Source: DASSJT01 sp035691065
GTDB taxonomy: Bacteria; Actinomycetota; Actinomycetes; Actinomycetales; Dermatophilaceae
Reading direction: 5' to 3'
Assembly: GCA_035691065.1 (NCBI GenBank)
Contig: DASSJT010000087.1
Span: forward strand, 1 to 64,000
DNA length: 64,000 nt
The notes under the pieces were generated by a model. That model made no database searches. It had not been told where the DNA came from and saw nothing but the letters and a program-made list of their open reading frames with translations. The position numbers and the translations under genes are program-made. This document shows, piece after piece, positions 44,788-53,892 of this stretch (position 1 is the first letter of the stretch; the number at the start of each line of letters is the position of its first letter).

Positions 44788-45318
44788 TCACCCGAGCGAC
44801 CTGAGGGACGATCGCCAGTGGGCAGCGACGTCCTCGCTGAAGTGGGTCGCGCCGGAGGCGACCTCCTCGACCACCCGGTCGCACTCCGCCCGTGCCGAGG
44901 CGACCACGGCAGGCGGGTAGCCGTAGCGGACCTGGTGCAGCTCGAACTCGTCCTCGTCGTCGACCAGCAGCTCGCCGTCGAAGGCCTGGATCACGTCGAG
45001 GTCGAGGTCGACCGCACACAGCACGCCGTCGAAGAGGACCGGCACCGTGGTGATGTCGACGTAGAGGCGATGTCGCAGGTCGCCGGCCGGCTCATAGAAC
45101 GTCGCGGTGAACCCCCGGTCCCGAGGTAGCAGCATCACCTGGAGGCCCTGCGTCTCGAACTGCATGCCCGGACGCTCGTACCGGGTCCCCGGCCGCTGTC
45201 CCAGCCAGGCCCCGTGCTCGTCCTCGCCCAGGAGCAGCACGCCTTCGGCACACCAGTGCGGCCGGCCGCCCCACTTGGTGAACATGACCTGTACCGGCTG
45301 ACCAGGGAGAAGGTCCAC
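44788..45318 (-). CDS. DUF402 domain-containing protein
   Basis: 176 residues with the DUF402/FomD-like phosphatase-fold pattern: FTATFYEP, RLYVDITTVPVLFDGVLCAVDLDLDVIQ and the acidic ELLVDDEDEFELH. Related enzymes hydrolyse nucleoside diphosphates or phosphonate-CMP; the substrate here is unknown. It is convergent with purA and follows the helicase gene by 20 bases on the same strand. Confidence 0.82.
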   Translation of the reverse strand: MDLLPGQPVQVMFTKWGGRPHWCAEGVLLLGEDEHGAWLGQRPGTRYERPGMQFETQGLQVMLLPRDRGFTATFYEPAGDLRHRLYVDITTVPVLFDGVLCAVDLDLDVIQAFDGELLVDDEDEFELHQVRYGYPPAVVASARAECDRVVEEVASGATHFSEDVAAHWRSSLRSLG

Positions 45319-45338
45319 GTCCCGAACCGTCCAACACC

Positions 45339-47621
45339 TCAGGTGAGCACCGTCATGCGGTGGGCGGCGCGGGTGAGCGCGACGTACAGCACGCGCACGC
45401 CGCCTGGCGACTCGGCCGTGATCTCGCCCGGATCGACCACCACGGTGGCGTCGTACTCCAGACCCTTCGTGGACATCGGGTCGACGACCTGCACCCGCCC
45501 GTTGCCGAGGCCGGACAGCGGGGCCAGCTCACCGGCATACCGCAAGGGGGTGATGACCGCGACCGAACCCTCGACCTCCGAGACCAGGTCTTCCAGAGCG
45601 GCCTCCGCCGCCGACCGGACGTCGGGGCCGAGAGGCAGCTCGCGGGGCTCGACCCCGGTCTCGCGCACGGCGTTGGGGATGTCGGCGTCAGGCACGTGGC
45701 GCAGAATCACCTTTCGTGCGTAGTCGAACACCTCGCGGGCGTTGCGGTAGTTCGTCTCCATGTGGAACTGGCGCCGCTCCTGGGCGCCGAATGCCTCCCC
45801 CCGCGCTTCCCGGGCCTCGCGGGCGCCCGGCCAAGAGGCCTGGGCGGCGTCGCCGACGACGGTCCACGAGGCCGAGCGGCCACGGCGCCCGACCATTCGC
45901 CACTGCATGGGGGAGAGGTCCTGGGCCTCATCGACAAGAACGTGGGCGTAGCTCTCCGAGCGGCCGACCTCCCCGTGCAGCAGCCGCTCCCGGGCGTCGG
46001 CCGGCGTGACGTCGTAACCGCGCTCCTCGACCCGGCCAACCCGCTGCCCCGTGGTGCGCACCTCCGCCACGCCGTAGGAGTCGAGGTTGTCGTACTCCTC
46101 GATCTCGTAGAAGCCGCGCTCCTCCGACGGCGTCTCCTGGACCGGCCCCAGACGCGCCGACAGGTCGTCGACCAGGGCGGCATCCGCCACCGACCACTGC
46201 CCGGTCGCGAGGGCCCGCTGGATCGAGGCGCTGAGCAGCCCGGCGTCGGCCTCGCTGAGGACGCCGTGGCTGTAGGACCGGGCGCGCTCCGGGTCGGCCA
46301 GCCAGAGCAGCACCTCGCGCGGGTCGAGCTGCGGCCACCACCGCGCCATGAAGGCATCGACGTCGAGGGAGTCGGCGAACCGGTCGAGGAAGTCTGCGCG
46401 CTCACCCTCCCGGTGGGCCGCTACCCAGGCCGCCTCCGCCAGGGCCGTGCGTGCCGCCGCGGTCGCGAGGTTGTGCTGGGCCGAGCGCAGCACGTGGGAC
46501 CGGATTGAACGCAGTCTCTGCGCGTCGACGCGGACGGCTCGCCCCGCCACGAATGCACGGAACTCCGTCGGCGCCCCCGGCGCCAGGTCGTGGGCCGCGC
46601 GCGACAGCACCTGACGGACGGAGAGCGACCCCTTGATCGCGGCCGCCTCCGGACTGTCCAGCCGCACCGCTGTGACGCCGTCGACCACGTCACCGACTGA
46701 GCGCAGGGTCACCGACTCCTCACCCAAGGACGGAAGGACCCGCTCGATGTATGCCGTGTAGGCGGCGGACGGGCCGACGACCAGGATTCCGCCGGTCTCG
46801 AAGCGACGGCGCTCCGAGTAGAGGAGATAGGCGGCGCGGTGCAGGGCGACGACGGTCTTGCCTGTGCCCGGCCCCCCGGTGATCTCGGTGACGCCGCGGG
46901 ACGGTGCGCGGATGGCCTCGTCCTGATGGCGCTGGATCGTGGCCACGATGTCGCGCATCTGCTTGCCCCGGCTTCGGGTGAGCGCTGCCATCAGGGCGCC
47001 GTCGCCGACGACGACGAGGTCCTCCGGAGGGTCCGACACCATGAGGTCGTCCTCGACGCCGACCACCGTGGGACCCTTGCAGCGCAGGACGCGGCGGCGC
47101 AGGACGTCCATCGGCTCGACCGGCGTGGCGCGGTAGAACGGGGAGGCGGCCGGTGCGCGCCAGTCGATCACCAGGGGCTCGTAGTCGTCGTCGCGAACCC
47201 CCAGTCGTCCGATGTAGCGCACCTCGCGCGCGGGGACTCGGAGAGAGACGTCGAGGGAGACATCGGGATAGCCGTCGGGGGAGCCGTCGGGGAACCCGGC
47301 GGAGGAGCCGTCGGGGCTGTGCTCGAGGTCCAGTCGGCCGAACACCAGGCCCTCGTACTGGCTCTCCAGCGTGGTGCGCCGCCGGGCTGCGTTGAAGACG
47401 AGTGCATCGCGCTCGAAGAGCCCCGTGAGCTCCTCGTCACGGACGTCACCGGTGCGGTCGGTGCGACCCCGCGCCAGGCCCTCGGCCTCGACCAGCTCGG
47501 CACGCTGGGCAGCCTTGGCGAGCTCGGCGTAGACGCGGTCGACGTGCGCCTGCTCGACGGCGATCTCGTGGGCCACCTGCGCCGCGGAGGTGTCCGGGCT
47601 GGGGCTCGCTGTCTCGGTCAC
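45339..47621 (-). CDS. helD: HelD-type superfamily 1 helicase
   Basis: About 760 residues. After an N-terminal coiled coil (about 10-50), SF1 motifs appear in order: Walker A GGPGTGKTVVALHRAAYLL near residue 247, HVLVDEAQDLSPMQWRM, VVGDAAQASWPG, ETNYRN and VLYVALTRAAHRM. HelD proteins remove and recycle stalled RNA polymerase in Gram-positives. A 12-bp repeat inserts a Ser/Pro/Asp/Gly-rich loop near residue 105. GTG 47621 with GAGAGG eight bases before is preferred to TTG 47648. TAGACT (complement at about 47669) may be its -10. Confidence 0.88.
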   Translation of the reverse strand: MTETASPSPDTSAAQVAHEIAVEQAHVDRVYAELAKAAQRAELVEAEGLARGRTDRTGDVRDEELTGLFERDALVFNAARRRTTLESQYEGLVFGRLDLEHSPDGSSAGFPDGSPDGYPDVSLDVSLRVPAREVRYIGRLGVRDDDYEPLVIDWRAPAASPFYRATPVEPMDVLRRRVLRCKGPTVVGVEDDLMVSDPPEDLVVVGDGALMAALTRSRGKQMRDIVATIQRHQDEAIRAPSRGVTEITGGPGTGKTVVALHRAAYLLYSERRRFETGGILVVGPSAAYTAYIERVLPSLGEESVTLRSVGDVVDGVTAVRLDSPEAAAIKGSLSVRQVLSRAAHDLAPGAPTEFRAFVAGRAVRVDAQRLRSIRSHVLRSAQHNLATAAARTALAEAAWVAAHREGERADFLDRFADSLDVDAFMARWWPQLDPREVLLWLADPERARSYSHGVLSEADAGLLSASIQRALATGQWSVADAALVDDLSARLGPVQETPSEERGFYEIEEYDNLDSYGVAEVRTTGQRVGRVEERGYDVTPADARERLLHGEVGRSESYAHVLVDEAQDLSPMQWRMVGRRGRSASWTVVGDAAQASWPGAREAREARGEAFGAQERRQFHMETNYRNAREVFDYARKVILRHVPDADIPNAVRETGVEPRELPLGPDVRSAAEAALEDLVSEVEGSVAVITPLRYAGELAPLSGLGNGRVQVVDPMSTKGLEYDATVVVDPGEITAESPGGVRVLYVALTRAAHRMTVLT
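47245..47316. repeat. 12-bp repeat inside helD, six units
   Basis: Six units related to GAGCCGTCGGGG run from 47245 to 47316, in frame, encoding SPDG/YPDV-type tetrapeptides (minus strand). Confidence 0.85.
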
Positions 47622-47805
47622 GGGTGGGTGGTGCCTCTCGGTGGGCAAACGATGCGAACGCAGAAGTCTAATCCGGCACCCGTCGCCGCCGTTCCGCTGT
47701 CCAGCCTTTGTCGCTGTGAGGCGCGTTGGCGAGGATCGGGACGCTGTCAGCGAGGTGACCGTCGACCGGGTCCGATCGGGCCGTGCCGTGCTCGGAGTGG
47801 CGCGC

Positions 47806-48834
47806 TCAGATCAGGCCGTGGCGCACAGCCTGCACGCCGGCCTGGAAGCGCGTGCCGGCATCCAGGCTGTCCATCAGGGCTCGGATCCGGCGCTCGACGG
47901 TCCGCTGGGAGATGCCGCACTGTCGGGCGATCGTGGCATCCGTCGCGCCGGCCGCGAGCAGGGTGAGGATCGTCCGGTCGCGGCGGTCCATCGCCCTGGG
48001 AATCGCTGCGGGGTCGACATCGCCCTGGCGGGGGGTGGCGGTCCCACGCTGCCAGTACCCGTCGACCAGCTCGGTGAGTGCTCCCACGAGAGAGGGGTTG
48101 TGGATCAGGAGCGAGCCACGACCGGACGGATCGAGGTGGCTGACGTCGACCACCGCAGCGGCGTCGTCGACGATCAGGCAGGAGAAGGGGATGCCGAAGG
48201 CAAGGCGTGAGTCCTCCCCTCCCCGGATCCGCGTCTGGAGGACGCTCAGCGCGCCTTCGAGCTCGAGGACCGACGTGTCGTAGACGGCCTGGGTGTCGAC
48301 CTCATGCCCATCCCGGGTGAGCGTCGGCTGCTCGTGGGCGTGACGCGGAGAACGGAGGATCTGGAGGGTGCGCGGCGAAACGGTGCGCATGACCAGCACC
48401 CGCTTCTGGACGGCCGCGATGATCTCGGACGATGCGGCTCCGATGTCATGGAGCGTCGACAGGAGCCGGACCTCGGAGGGGCTCTCGCGCGGGCTACTGG
48501 ATCGTGCGGCGAAGTAGATCGCCGCGAGCTCCCTTGCCGTGGCCCGGGTGGTGCGGGCCCGGCGCTCCAAATCTGCTGCGAGGGCCGGCAGCGCGACATC
48601 TGGCGGGTGGATGGTCCACTCCCCGCCGGGATGGACCTCGAGCAGGCCGTTCGCGGCCATCATCGGGACCACCTTGTCGATCAGCGCCCCCTCGATCCCC
48701 TCGGCGACCAGGCTGGCTCGCGTGGGGTGGGGCTGCCGGAGCATCGTGAAGTAGATCCGCGTGAACGCCTCCTCGGAGTCGACCCCAACGACCGGGCTGA
48801 GGTCGACGAGCTCATGGAGGGGTCTTTCGCGCAC
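47806..48834 (-). CDS. HTH transcriptional regulator (TrmB/LuxR-like)
   Basis: 342 residues from GTG 48834. The N-terminus resembles a winged-helix TrmB segment (HPTRASLVAEGIEGALIDKVVPMM), the middle is a PLD/sensor-like domain (IIAAVQKRVLVM...HEVDTQAVYD), and the C-terminal HTH is LLAAGATDATIARQCGISQRT followed by VERRIRALMDSLDAGTRFQ. It resembles the regulator at 42429. The frame runs further upstream to 49128, but the promoter below shows that 48834 is the start. Bases 47649-47805 have no gene. Confidence 0.8.
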   Translation of the reverse strand: MRERPLHELVDLSPVVGVDSEEAFTRIYFTMLRQPHPTRASLVAEGIEGALIDKVVPMMAANGLLEVHPGGEWTIHPPDVALPALAADLERRARTTRATARELAAIYFAARSSSPRESPSEVRLLSTLHDIGAASSEIIAAVQKRVLVMRTVSPRTLQILRSPRHAHEQPTLTRDGHEVDTQAVYDTSVLELEGALSVLQTRIRGGEDSRLAFGIPFSCLIVDDAAAVVDVSHLDPSGRGSLLIHNPSLVGALTELVDGYWQRGTATPRQGDVDPAAIPRAMDRRDRTILTLLAAGATDATIARQCGISQRTVERRIRALMDSLDAGTRFQAGVQAVRHGLI

Positions 48835-48840
48835 TGACCC

Positions 48841-48869
48841 ATATTTGCCGCACGGCGATCTTCCGTCAA
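48841..48869 (-). promoter_or_regulatory. Leaderless promoter of the regulator gene
   Basis: On the minus strand TTGACG (48869-48864), a 17-base spacer and AAATAT (48846-48841) form a near-consensus promoter. Six bases then separate the -10 from the GTG at 48834, so transcription should start at the start codon. Confidence 0.75.
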
Positions 48870-48995
48870 TGTCGTATAACCGACAGGTCTTGGCTTTACT
48901 CGCGTACTCCTTTTTGTCAGAGTGGACCCAGTCGACTCCGCGTCGACCCTCGTAGCGTGAAGCCGGTTCCCCCCGCCAGGCTCCGCACGACGGAC

Positions 48996-49045
48996 GCGCG
49001 GCGCTCCCGGGGGAATGTCCCCCCTGCCTCCCGGGAGCGCCGCGC
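48996..49045 (+). terminator. 15-bp perfect hairpin upstream of purD
   Basis: GCGCGGCGCTCCCGG (48996-49010) pairs with 49031-49045, then TTGTCATTTCTGTG. No plus-strand gene precedes it, so it may end a short transcript from the divergent promoter region, or act as an attenuator. Nothing else recognisable lies in 48870-49104. Confidence 0.6.
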
Positions 49046-49104
49046 TTGTCATTTCTGTGACTACCGGCGTAGCCGGGCTGCACGCTCGGCTCCGCCGGCG
49101 GCCA

Positions 49105-49110
49105 TAGGCT
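49105..49110 (+). promoter_or_regulatory. Candidate leaderless -10 box of purD
   Basis: TAGGCT, eight bases, then GTG 49119 and no Shine-Dalgarno: the same box and spacing as pyrE. Confidence 0.55.
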
Positions 49111-49118
49111 TGGCCGCC

Positions 49119-50402
49119 GTGAAGGCACTCGTCATCGGTACCGGCGCGCGCGAGCACGCCCTCGTCAGGGCGCTCGCCGCCGACCCGTCGGTCGACGCCG
49201 TGCTCGCGGCGCCGGGCAACCCCGGCATGGACAGCATCGCCCTGTGCCTGCCGCTGGCCGGGGGTCTGCTCGATGGGGACGGCGTGGCCGCTCTGGCCCA
49301 GGAGCACGATGTCGACCTGGTCGTCATCGGGCCCGAGGCTCCGCTGGTCGCCGGAGTGGCCGATGTCGTCCGCGCCGCGGGCATCCCCTGCTTCGGACCC
49401 TCCGCCGAGGCCGCCCGCCTGGAGGGCAGCAAGTCCTTCGCCAAGGACGTCATGGCTGCCGCCGACGTCCCGACCGGCATGGGCCACGTGTGCACCTCAC
49501 TGGACGAAGTGGCCGCTGCGCTGGACGCCCTCGGCACCCCCCACGTCGTGAAGGACGACGGCCTCGCCGCCGGCAAGGGCGTCGTCGTCACCGACGACCG
49601 CCAGGCTGCCCTGGCGCACGCGAAGGCCTGCCTCGCAAAGCCGGGTGGCCGCGTGGTCATCGAGGAGCACCTCGACGGACCGGAGGTCTCCGTCTTCTGC
49701 ATCTCGGACGGGCAGACCGTCGTGCCCCTGGTGCCGGCCCAGGACTTCAAGCGGGTGGGCAACGGCGACGCGGGCCCCAACACCGGCGGCATGGGCGCCT
49801 ACAGCCCGCTCGACTGGGCACCCGAGGGACTCGTCGACGACGTCGTCGCCCGCGTCGCCCAGCCGACCATCGACGAGATGCACCGCCGGGGCATGCCCTT
49901 CGCCGGAGTCCTCTACGTCGGGCTCGCGCTGACCTCCCGAGGGCCCAAGGTGATCGAGTTCAACGCCCGTTTCGGCGATCCCGAGACCCAGGTCGTGCTG
50001 GCCCGGCTCGAGACCCCGCTCGGCGGGCTGCTCACGGCCGCGGCAGAGGGCACCCTCGAGTCGCTGGCGCCGCTGCGCTGGTCCAGCCAGCACGCGGTCA
50101 CGGTCGTGGTCGCCTCCCACAACTACCCCGGCACGCCCCGCACAGGGGACCCGATCATGGGAGTCGACGAAGCGGCCGGCGTGGCCACGGCATACGTCCT
50201 GCATGCGGGGACTGCGATCGGTGAGGACGGCACCCTCGTCTCCGCGGGCGGACGGGTGCTGTCCGTCGTCGCCCTGGGCGACACGCTGGCCCAGGCGCGC
50301 GAGCGGGTCTACGACGCCGTCGCTCGCATCGAGCTGGACGGGTCCCACCACCGCAGCGACATCGCGCTGGCCGCGGAGCGTGGGGAGATCTCCGTGGGCT
50401 GA
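49119..50402 (+). CDS. purD: Phosphoribosylamine-glycine ligase (GARS)
   Basis: ATP-grasp ligase making glycinamide ribonucleotide, 427 residues. VIGTGAREHALVRAL starts the N domain; KDDGLAAGKGVVV, FKRVGNGDAGPNTGGMGAYSP and VIEFNARFGDPETQ mark the ATP-grasp active site. Start GTG 49119, because longer frames run through the hairpin upstream. purC lies 125 bases downstream. Confidence 0.97.
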   Translation: MKALVIGTGAREHALVRALAADPSVDAVLAAPGNPGMDSIALCLPLAGGLLDGDGVAALAQEHDVDLVVIGPEAPLVAGVADVVRAAGIPCFGPSAEAARLEGSKSFAKDVMAAADVPTGMGHVCTSLDEVAAALDALGTPHVVKDDGLAAGKGVVVTDDRQAALAHAKACLAKPGGRVVIEEHLDGPEVSVFCISDGQTVVPLVPAQDFKRVGNGDAGPNTGGMGAYSPLDWAPEGLVDDVVARVAQPTIDEMHRRGMPFAGVLYVGLALTSRGPKVIEFNARFGDPETQVVLARLETPLGGLLTAAAEGTLESLAPLRWSSQHAVTVVVASHNYPGTPRTGDPIMGVDEAAGVATAYVLHAGTAIGEDGTLVSAGGRVLSVVALGDTLAQARERVYDAVARIELDGSHHRSDIALAAERGEISVG

Positions 50403-50527
50403 CCCGTGACGAGCAGAACAGTGGTGCTTCTGCGCCCGGTATAGCGAGCGCAGCGGCGCCACTACCGTCGAGCACCGGGTCGTGAGCGGCACGGAGTGGA
50501 TGCTCGGCGGGTGAAACACTGGCCGCC

Positions 50528-51427
50528 GTGACCTCTGGCCCCCTCGCCCTGCCCGGCTACACCCACGTCTACTCCGGCAAGGTGCGCGACCTCTATGCGC
50601 CGGTCGACCCGGCCACCGGTGCGGCCCGTGACGACCTGCTGCTGCTCGTGGCCAGTGACCGCCTCTCCGCCTACGACTTCGTCCTGGACACGACCATCCC
50701 GGGCAAGGGCGCGGTGCTCACCCAGCTGTCCCTCTGGTGGTTCGAGCGACTGCAGGACCTGGTGCCCAACCACGTGGTCTCCACCGACGTCCCAGCGCCG
50801 GTCGCCGGTCGCGCAGTGGTGGTCCGACGGCTCGAGATGCTCCCGGTCGAGTGCGTCGCCCGGGCCTACCTCACCGGAGGCGGCCTCGCCGAGTACCGCG
50901 CCAGCGGGGCCGTGAGCGGTGTCTCCCTTCCGCCCGGGCTGGTCGACGGCTCCGAGCTGCCCGAGCCGGTCTTCACACCGTCCACGAAGGCGCCGGTCGG
51001 CCAGCACGACGAGCCGATCCCGTATGCCGTGGTGGAGCGCGAGCTGGGAAACGAGCGTGCCGCACGAGCGCGGGACGTGACGGTGGCCATCCTGGCGCGC
51101 GGCAACGCCATCGCGCGCCAGCGCGGCATCATCGTGGCCGACACCAAGGTGGAGTTCGGCGTCGACGGCGCCGACCTGATCCTGGCCGACGAGGTGCTCA
51201 CGCCCGACTCCTCGAGGTTCTGGCCCGCCGATCGCTGGGAGCCGGGACACGCGCAGCCCTCGTTCGACAAGCAGTTCGTGCGGGACTGGCTCACCTCGCC
51301 TGCCAGCGGCTGGGACCGCGCCTCGGGAGACGCTCCGCCGCCGCTGCCCGACGAGGTCGTCGAGCAGACGCGGGCAAGGTACGTCGAGGTCTACGAGCGC
51401 CTGACCGGCAGACCTTTCGACGGCTGA
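50528..51427 (+). CDS. purC: SAICAR synthetase
   Basis: Joins CAIR and aspartate in purine synthesis, 299 residues. SGKVRDLY, LLVASDRLSAYDFVLDTTIPGKG, VPVECVARAYLTG-like LPVECVARAYLTGGG, VFTPSTKAP and DTKVEFGVD are present. Start GTG 50528. The PurDC genes are separate from purSQL, which follow after three minus-strand genes. Confidence 0.96.
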   Translation: MTSGPLALPGYTHVYSGKVRDLYAPVDPATGAARDDLLLLVASDRLSAYDFVLDTTIPGKGAVLTQLSLWWFERLQDLVPNHVVSTDVPAPVAGRAVVVRRLEMLPVECVARAYLTGGGLAEYRASGAVSGVSLPPGLVDGSELPEPVFTPSTKAPVGQHDEPIPYAVVERELGNERAARARDVTVAILARGNAIARQRGIIVADTKVEFGVDGADLILADEVLTPDSSRFWPADRWEPGHAQPSFDKQFVRDWLTSPASGWDRASGDAPPPLPDEVVEQTRARYVEVYERLTGRPFDG

Positions 51428-51516
51428 CCGGTCAGGTGTGCCGGCGTGGCACATGCCCCAGTCGGGCAGATCGCCCGCACCCATCGCCCGCACGGCACTG
51501 GGGCCGGACGCCAAGC

Positions 51517-52416
51517 TCAGGGACCGTCGTCCTCGTGGGTCAAGCTGTCAAGGAGGGCAGGGACGCATCCCGCGATCTCGCGGGCCAAGAAACCGACCGG
51601 CCCCACCCGCTCGGCGAGCACGTCGCCGGCGCTGCCGTGCAGGTATGCCGACCAGACCGCTGCCTGCTCAGCCAACGCGCCTCGCCCGAGGAGGCCGGCG
51701 GCCAGGCCGGCTTGGACGTCACCGGATCCAGAGACGCCCAGCCCGGGGCCACCGGCAGCGGAGGACCACAGGCGACCATCAGGAGCCGCAATCGTCTTGG
51801 TGGTGCCTCCGCACAGCACCGTGATGCCTGCCTGCACTGACAGCCGGTGAGGCGCAGCCTCGCTGTCGCCGTCGTTGGCTTGGGCGTCTTCACCGCCCAT
51901 GGTCTTCAGAACTTCCGTCGGGTTGGCGTTCAAGAGGCAGCGGCCGGACAGGTGGCGCACGCCGTCGCGGTGCTGGTGGAGGAAGGCCGATGCGAGTGCG
52001 TCGAGGACGAGTGGGCTGTCCAAGTGCGGCATGAGCTCTGCCAACAGGTCGACCGACCGGTCAGGGTCGCTGAAGCCCGATCCGACGAGCACGGCGTCGG
52101 CCTCGGCGGCCAGCTCGAGCAGGTGAGTTGCGGCCTGCGGGGCCAGGCCGCCATCTCGGGAGGTCTGCACCGGCACCACCAGGGCCTCGGGAACCGCGAC
52201 AGCAACGGCGGCCGCTACCGGCTCTGCTGTGGCGATCTGCAGTTTGCCCGCGCCGGCACGCAGTACCGCCTCGCCGGCAAGGAGGACAGCGCCCGGCGTG
52301 TGCGCCGTACCCCCGATGGCAAGAACCCGCCCTCGGCTCTCCTTGTCCCCGCCCGGCGGCGGCAGCGGCCAGCCACGGAGCAGCCCGGGCGTGATGGTTA
52401 CCGGTTCATCAGGCAT
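51517..52416 (-). CDS. nnrD: ADP-dependent NAD(P)H-hydrate dehydratase
   Basis: Repairs damaged (hydrated) NAD(P)H; ribokinase-like fold, about 299 residues. RGRVLAIGGTAHTPGAVLLAGEAVLRAGAG begins the domain (read in parts), NANPTEVLK and the anion-hole/nucleotide motif GGPGLGVSGSGDVQAGL are typical. The companion epimerase domain (NnrE) is absent here. ATG 52416 overlaps the upstream phosphatase stop by eight bases; an ATG at 52431 would add five residues. Confidence 0.88.
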   Translation of the reverse strand: MPDEPVTITPGLLRGWPLPPPGGDKESRGRVLAIGGTAHTPGAVLLAGEAVLRAGAGKLQIATAEPVAAAVAVAVPEALVVPVQTSRDGGLAPQAATHLLELAAEADAVLVGSGFSDPDRSVDLLAELMPHLDSPLVLDALASAFLHQHRDGVRHLSGRCLLNANPTEVLKTMGGEDAQANDGDSEAAPHRLSVQAGITVLCGGTTKTIAAPDGRLWSSAAGGPGLGVSGSGDVQAGLAAGLLGRGALAEQAAVWSAYLHGSAGDVLAERVGPVGFLAREIAGCVPALLDSLTHEDDGP

Positions 52417-53176
52417 GCGTCGCCCGCTCATCCTTCGACGGCTCCGCCGTCACCTCGGCATCCGACCGGTCGACCGCCTCGGCGTCCGCGAACGACACGA
52501 GCTCCATTCGCCCGTCGCCCATCCGGAAGGTGGTGAGCGAGCAGTTCGGCAGTCGCTGGGACCTGTCGATGTCGAGGAGCTCCTGCTCGGTGAGGCTCTC
52601 CAGGACGTAGCGCACGCTCATGATCACCGCCTGGTGCGTGAACAGCCAGACGCGCTGGCCGGCATAGCCCTCACGAAGATCCCCCAGCAGGGAGCGGATC
52701 CGGAGCGTCACGTCGCACCAGCTTTCGCCGGAGGGCGGCTGGTAGTAGAACTTGCCGACATGGCGGCGCCGCTCGGCCTCCTCGGCGAACTGCGCCTCGA
52801 TGCCGGCTCTGGTCAGCCGGTCGAAGGCGCCGAGGTCTCGCTCTCGCAGGCGCTCGTCGACCACGAGGTTCGGGGACCATCCAGTGGCGGCGACTGCGCG
52901 CTCGGCCGTCTCGGCGGCCCGTCGATAGGGGGAGGAGACGACGAGGTCTGGGGATCGACCTGCGTCAACGCGGGTCATGAACCTGCCCAGGGCGTCAGCC
53001 TGCTGCCGCCCGGCTGATGACAGCGGAACGTCGGCGTCCCGAACCTCGATTTCGAGCCGCTCGGCGCCCTGCGCGTGCGCCTCGGCGTCCGCGAGGTTTC
53101 CGGTGCTCTCGGCATGGCGCACCAGCACCAGCTCTCTGGGCCATCGAGTAGAGACGACCAACGCTCCGCGAGGCAT
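52409..53176 (-). CDS. Histidine phosphatase family protein
   Basis: 255 residues of the phosphoglycerate-mutase-like superfamily. LVLVRHAEST carries the catalytic RH; VVSSPYRRAAETAE and ERDLGAFDRLTR follow; WLFTHQAVIMSV carries the second histidine. The substrate cannot be named. ATG 53176 has AAGGAG at good spacing. The end overlaps nnrD. Confidence 0.85.
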   Translation of the reverse strand: MPRGALVVSTRWPRELVLVRHAESTGNLADAEAHAQGAERLEIEVRDADVPLSSAGRQQADALGRFMTRVDAGRSPDLVVSSPYRRAAETAERAVAATGWSPNLVVDERLRERDLGAFDRLTRAGIEAQFAEEAERRRHVGKFYYQPPSGESWCDVTLRIRSLLGDLREGYAGQRVWLFTHQAVIMSVRYVLESLTEQELLDIDRSQRLPNCSLTTFRMGDGRMELVSFADAEAVDRSDAEVTAEPSKDERATHA

Positions 53177-53295
53177 GCGGTCTCCTTTCATGCGGAAGGC
53201 CGCTGTCTGACTACCCCCGCACTCCCCGGGCCAAGCGGCACCCGAGGTTGGCCTCGGCCGCGGAAGCAGCACCTGGTCCCGCAAAGCGCCTGACG

Positions 53296-53724
53296 TCAGG
53301 TCCTGGCCGGCACCAGGACCGCAACAGGGATGGTGCGCCCTGCCTTGCGGGCGTACTTCTCGACCTCGGGGACCTGGGCCAGGATGACGTCGCGCCAGAC
53401 CGCGTCTCGCTCGGTGCCGCGGAGGATCCGCGGTGTTGCCGTCAGGTGCTTATTGCCCACCTGGACCTGGGCGGTCGTGGCCTTGCGCAGGTTCCGGAAC
53501 CAGTCCGGGTCGGTAGGTGAGCCCGAGCCGGTACCCCAGACCAGGTAGCCGCCATCGAAGTCGAGATAGCGCATGCAGGTCGAACGGGGCATGCCGGAGC
53601 GCCGTCCAGGGACGGTCAGCATCAGGACATGGGCGTCCTTGCTGCCGCTGGCGAGCCGGCCGCCGAGCCTGCGGTACATCCACACGCCGATCCGGTTGCC
53701 CATCCGCAGCATCGACTTGTTCAT
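53296..53724 (-). CDS. Nitroreductase/deazaflavin-dependent family protein (Ddn-like)
   Basis: 142 residues. LTVPGRRSGMPRSTCMRYLDFDGGYLVWGTGSGSPTDPDWFRNLRKA (read in parts) is the F420-binding split-barrel pattern. A paralogue of the protein at 8025-8417. ATG 53724 has GGGAGG. Substrate unknown. Confidence 0.83.
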   Translation of the reverse strand: MNKSMLRMGNRIGVWMYRRLGGRLASGSKDAHVLMLTVPGRRSGMPRSTCMRYLDFDGGYLVWGTGSGSPTDPDWFRNLRKATTAQVQVGNKHLTATPRILRGTERDAVWRDVILAQVPEVEKYARKAGRTIPVAVLVPART

Positions 53725-53845
53725 GGACACCTCCCGGTCCCACTCCGCGGCGTACCTGAAGGCTCCCGCCAGCCGCGAGATCGGTCAAGGAGATGCCGAC
53801 TGACCCGGATGGTGACCGGACGGCATACCGCCAGTTGGGCGCCGA

Positions 53846-53851
53846 TAGACT
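53846..53851 (+). promoter_or_regulatory. Candidate -10 box of the purSQL operon
   Basis: TAGACT, 41 bases upstream of the purS ATG, which has its own AGGAG. Confidence 0.5.
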
Positions 53852-53892
53852 GCAGGCGCTGCCCTCCCGCACCAGTCCCAGGAGACACCCGA

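Noticed and set aside
48835..49128. Upstream extension of the regulator at 47806
   Set aside because: It would cross the leaderless promoter and the hairpin, and has poor codon usage.
51455..51504. Terminator after purC (8-bp stem GCCCCAGT/ACTGGGGC)
   Set aside because: The loop is 34 bases and the stem short; too weak to call.
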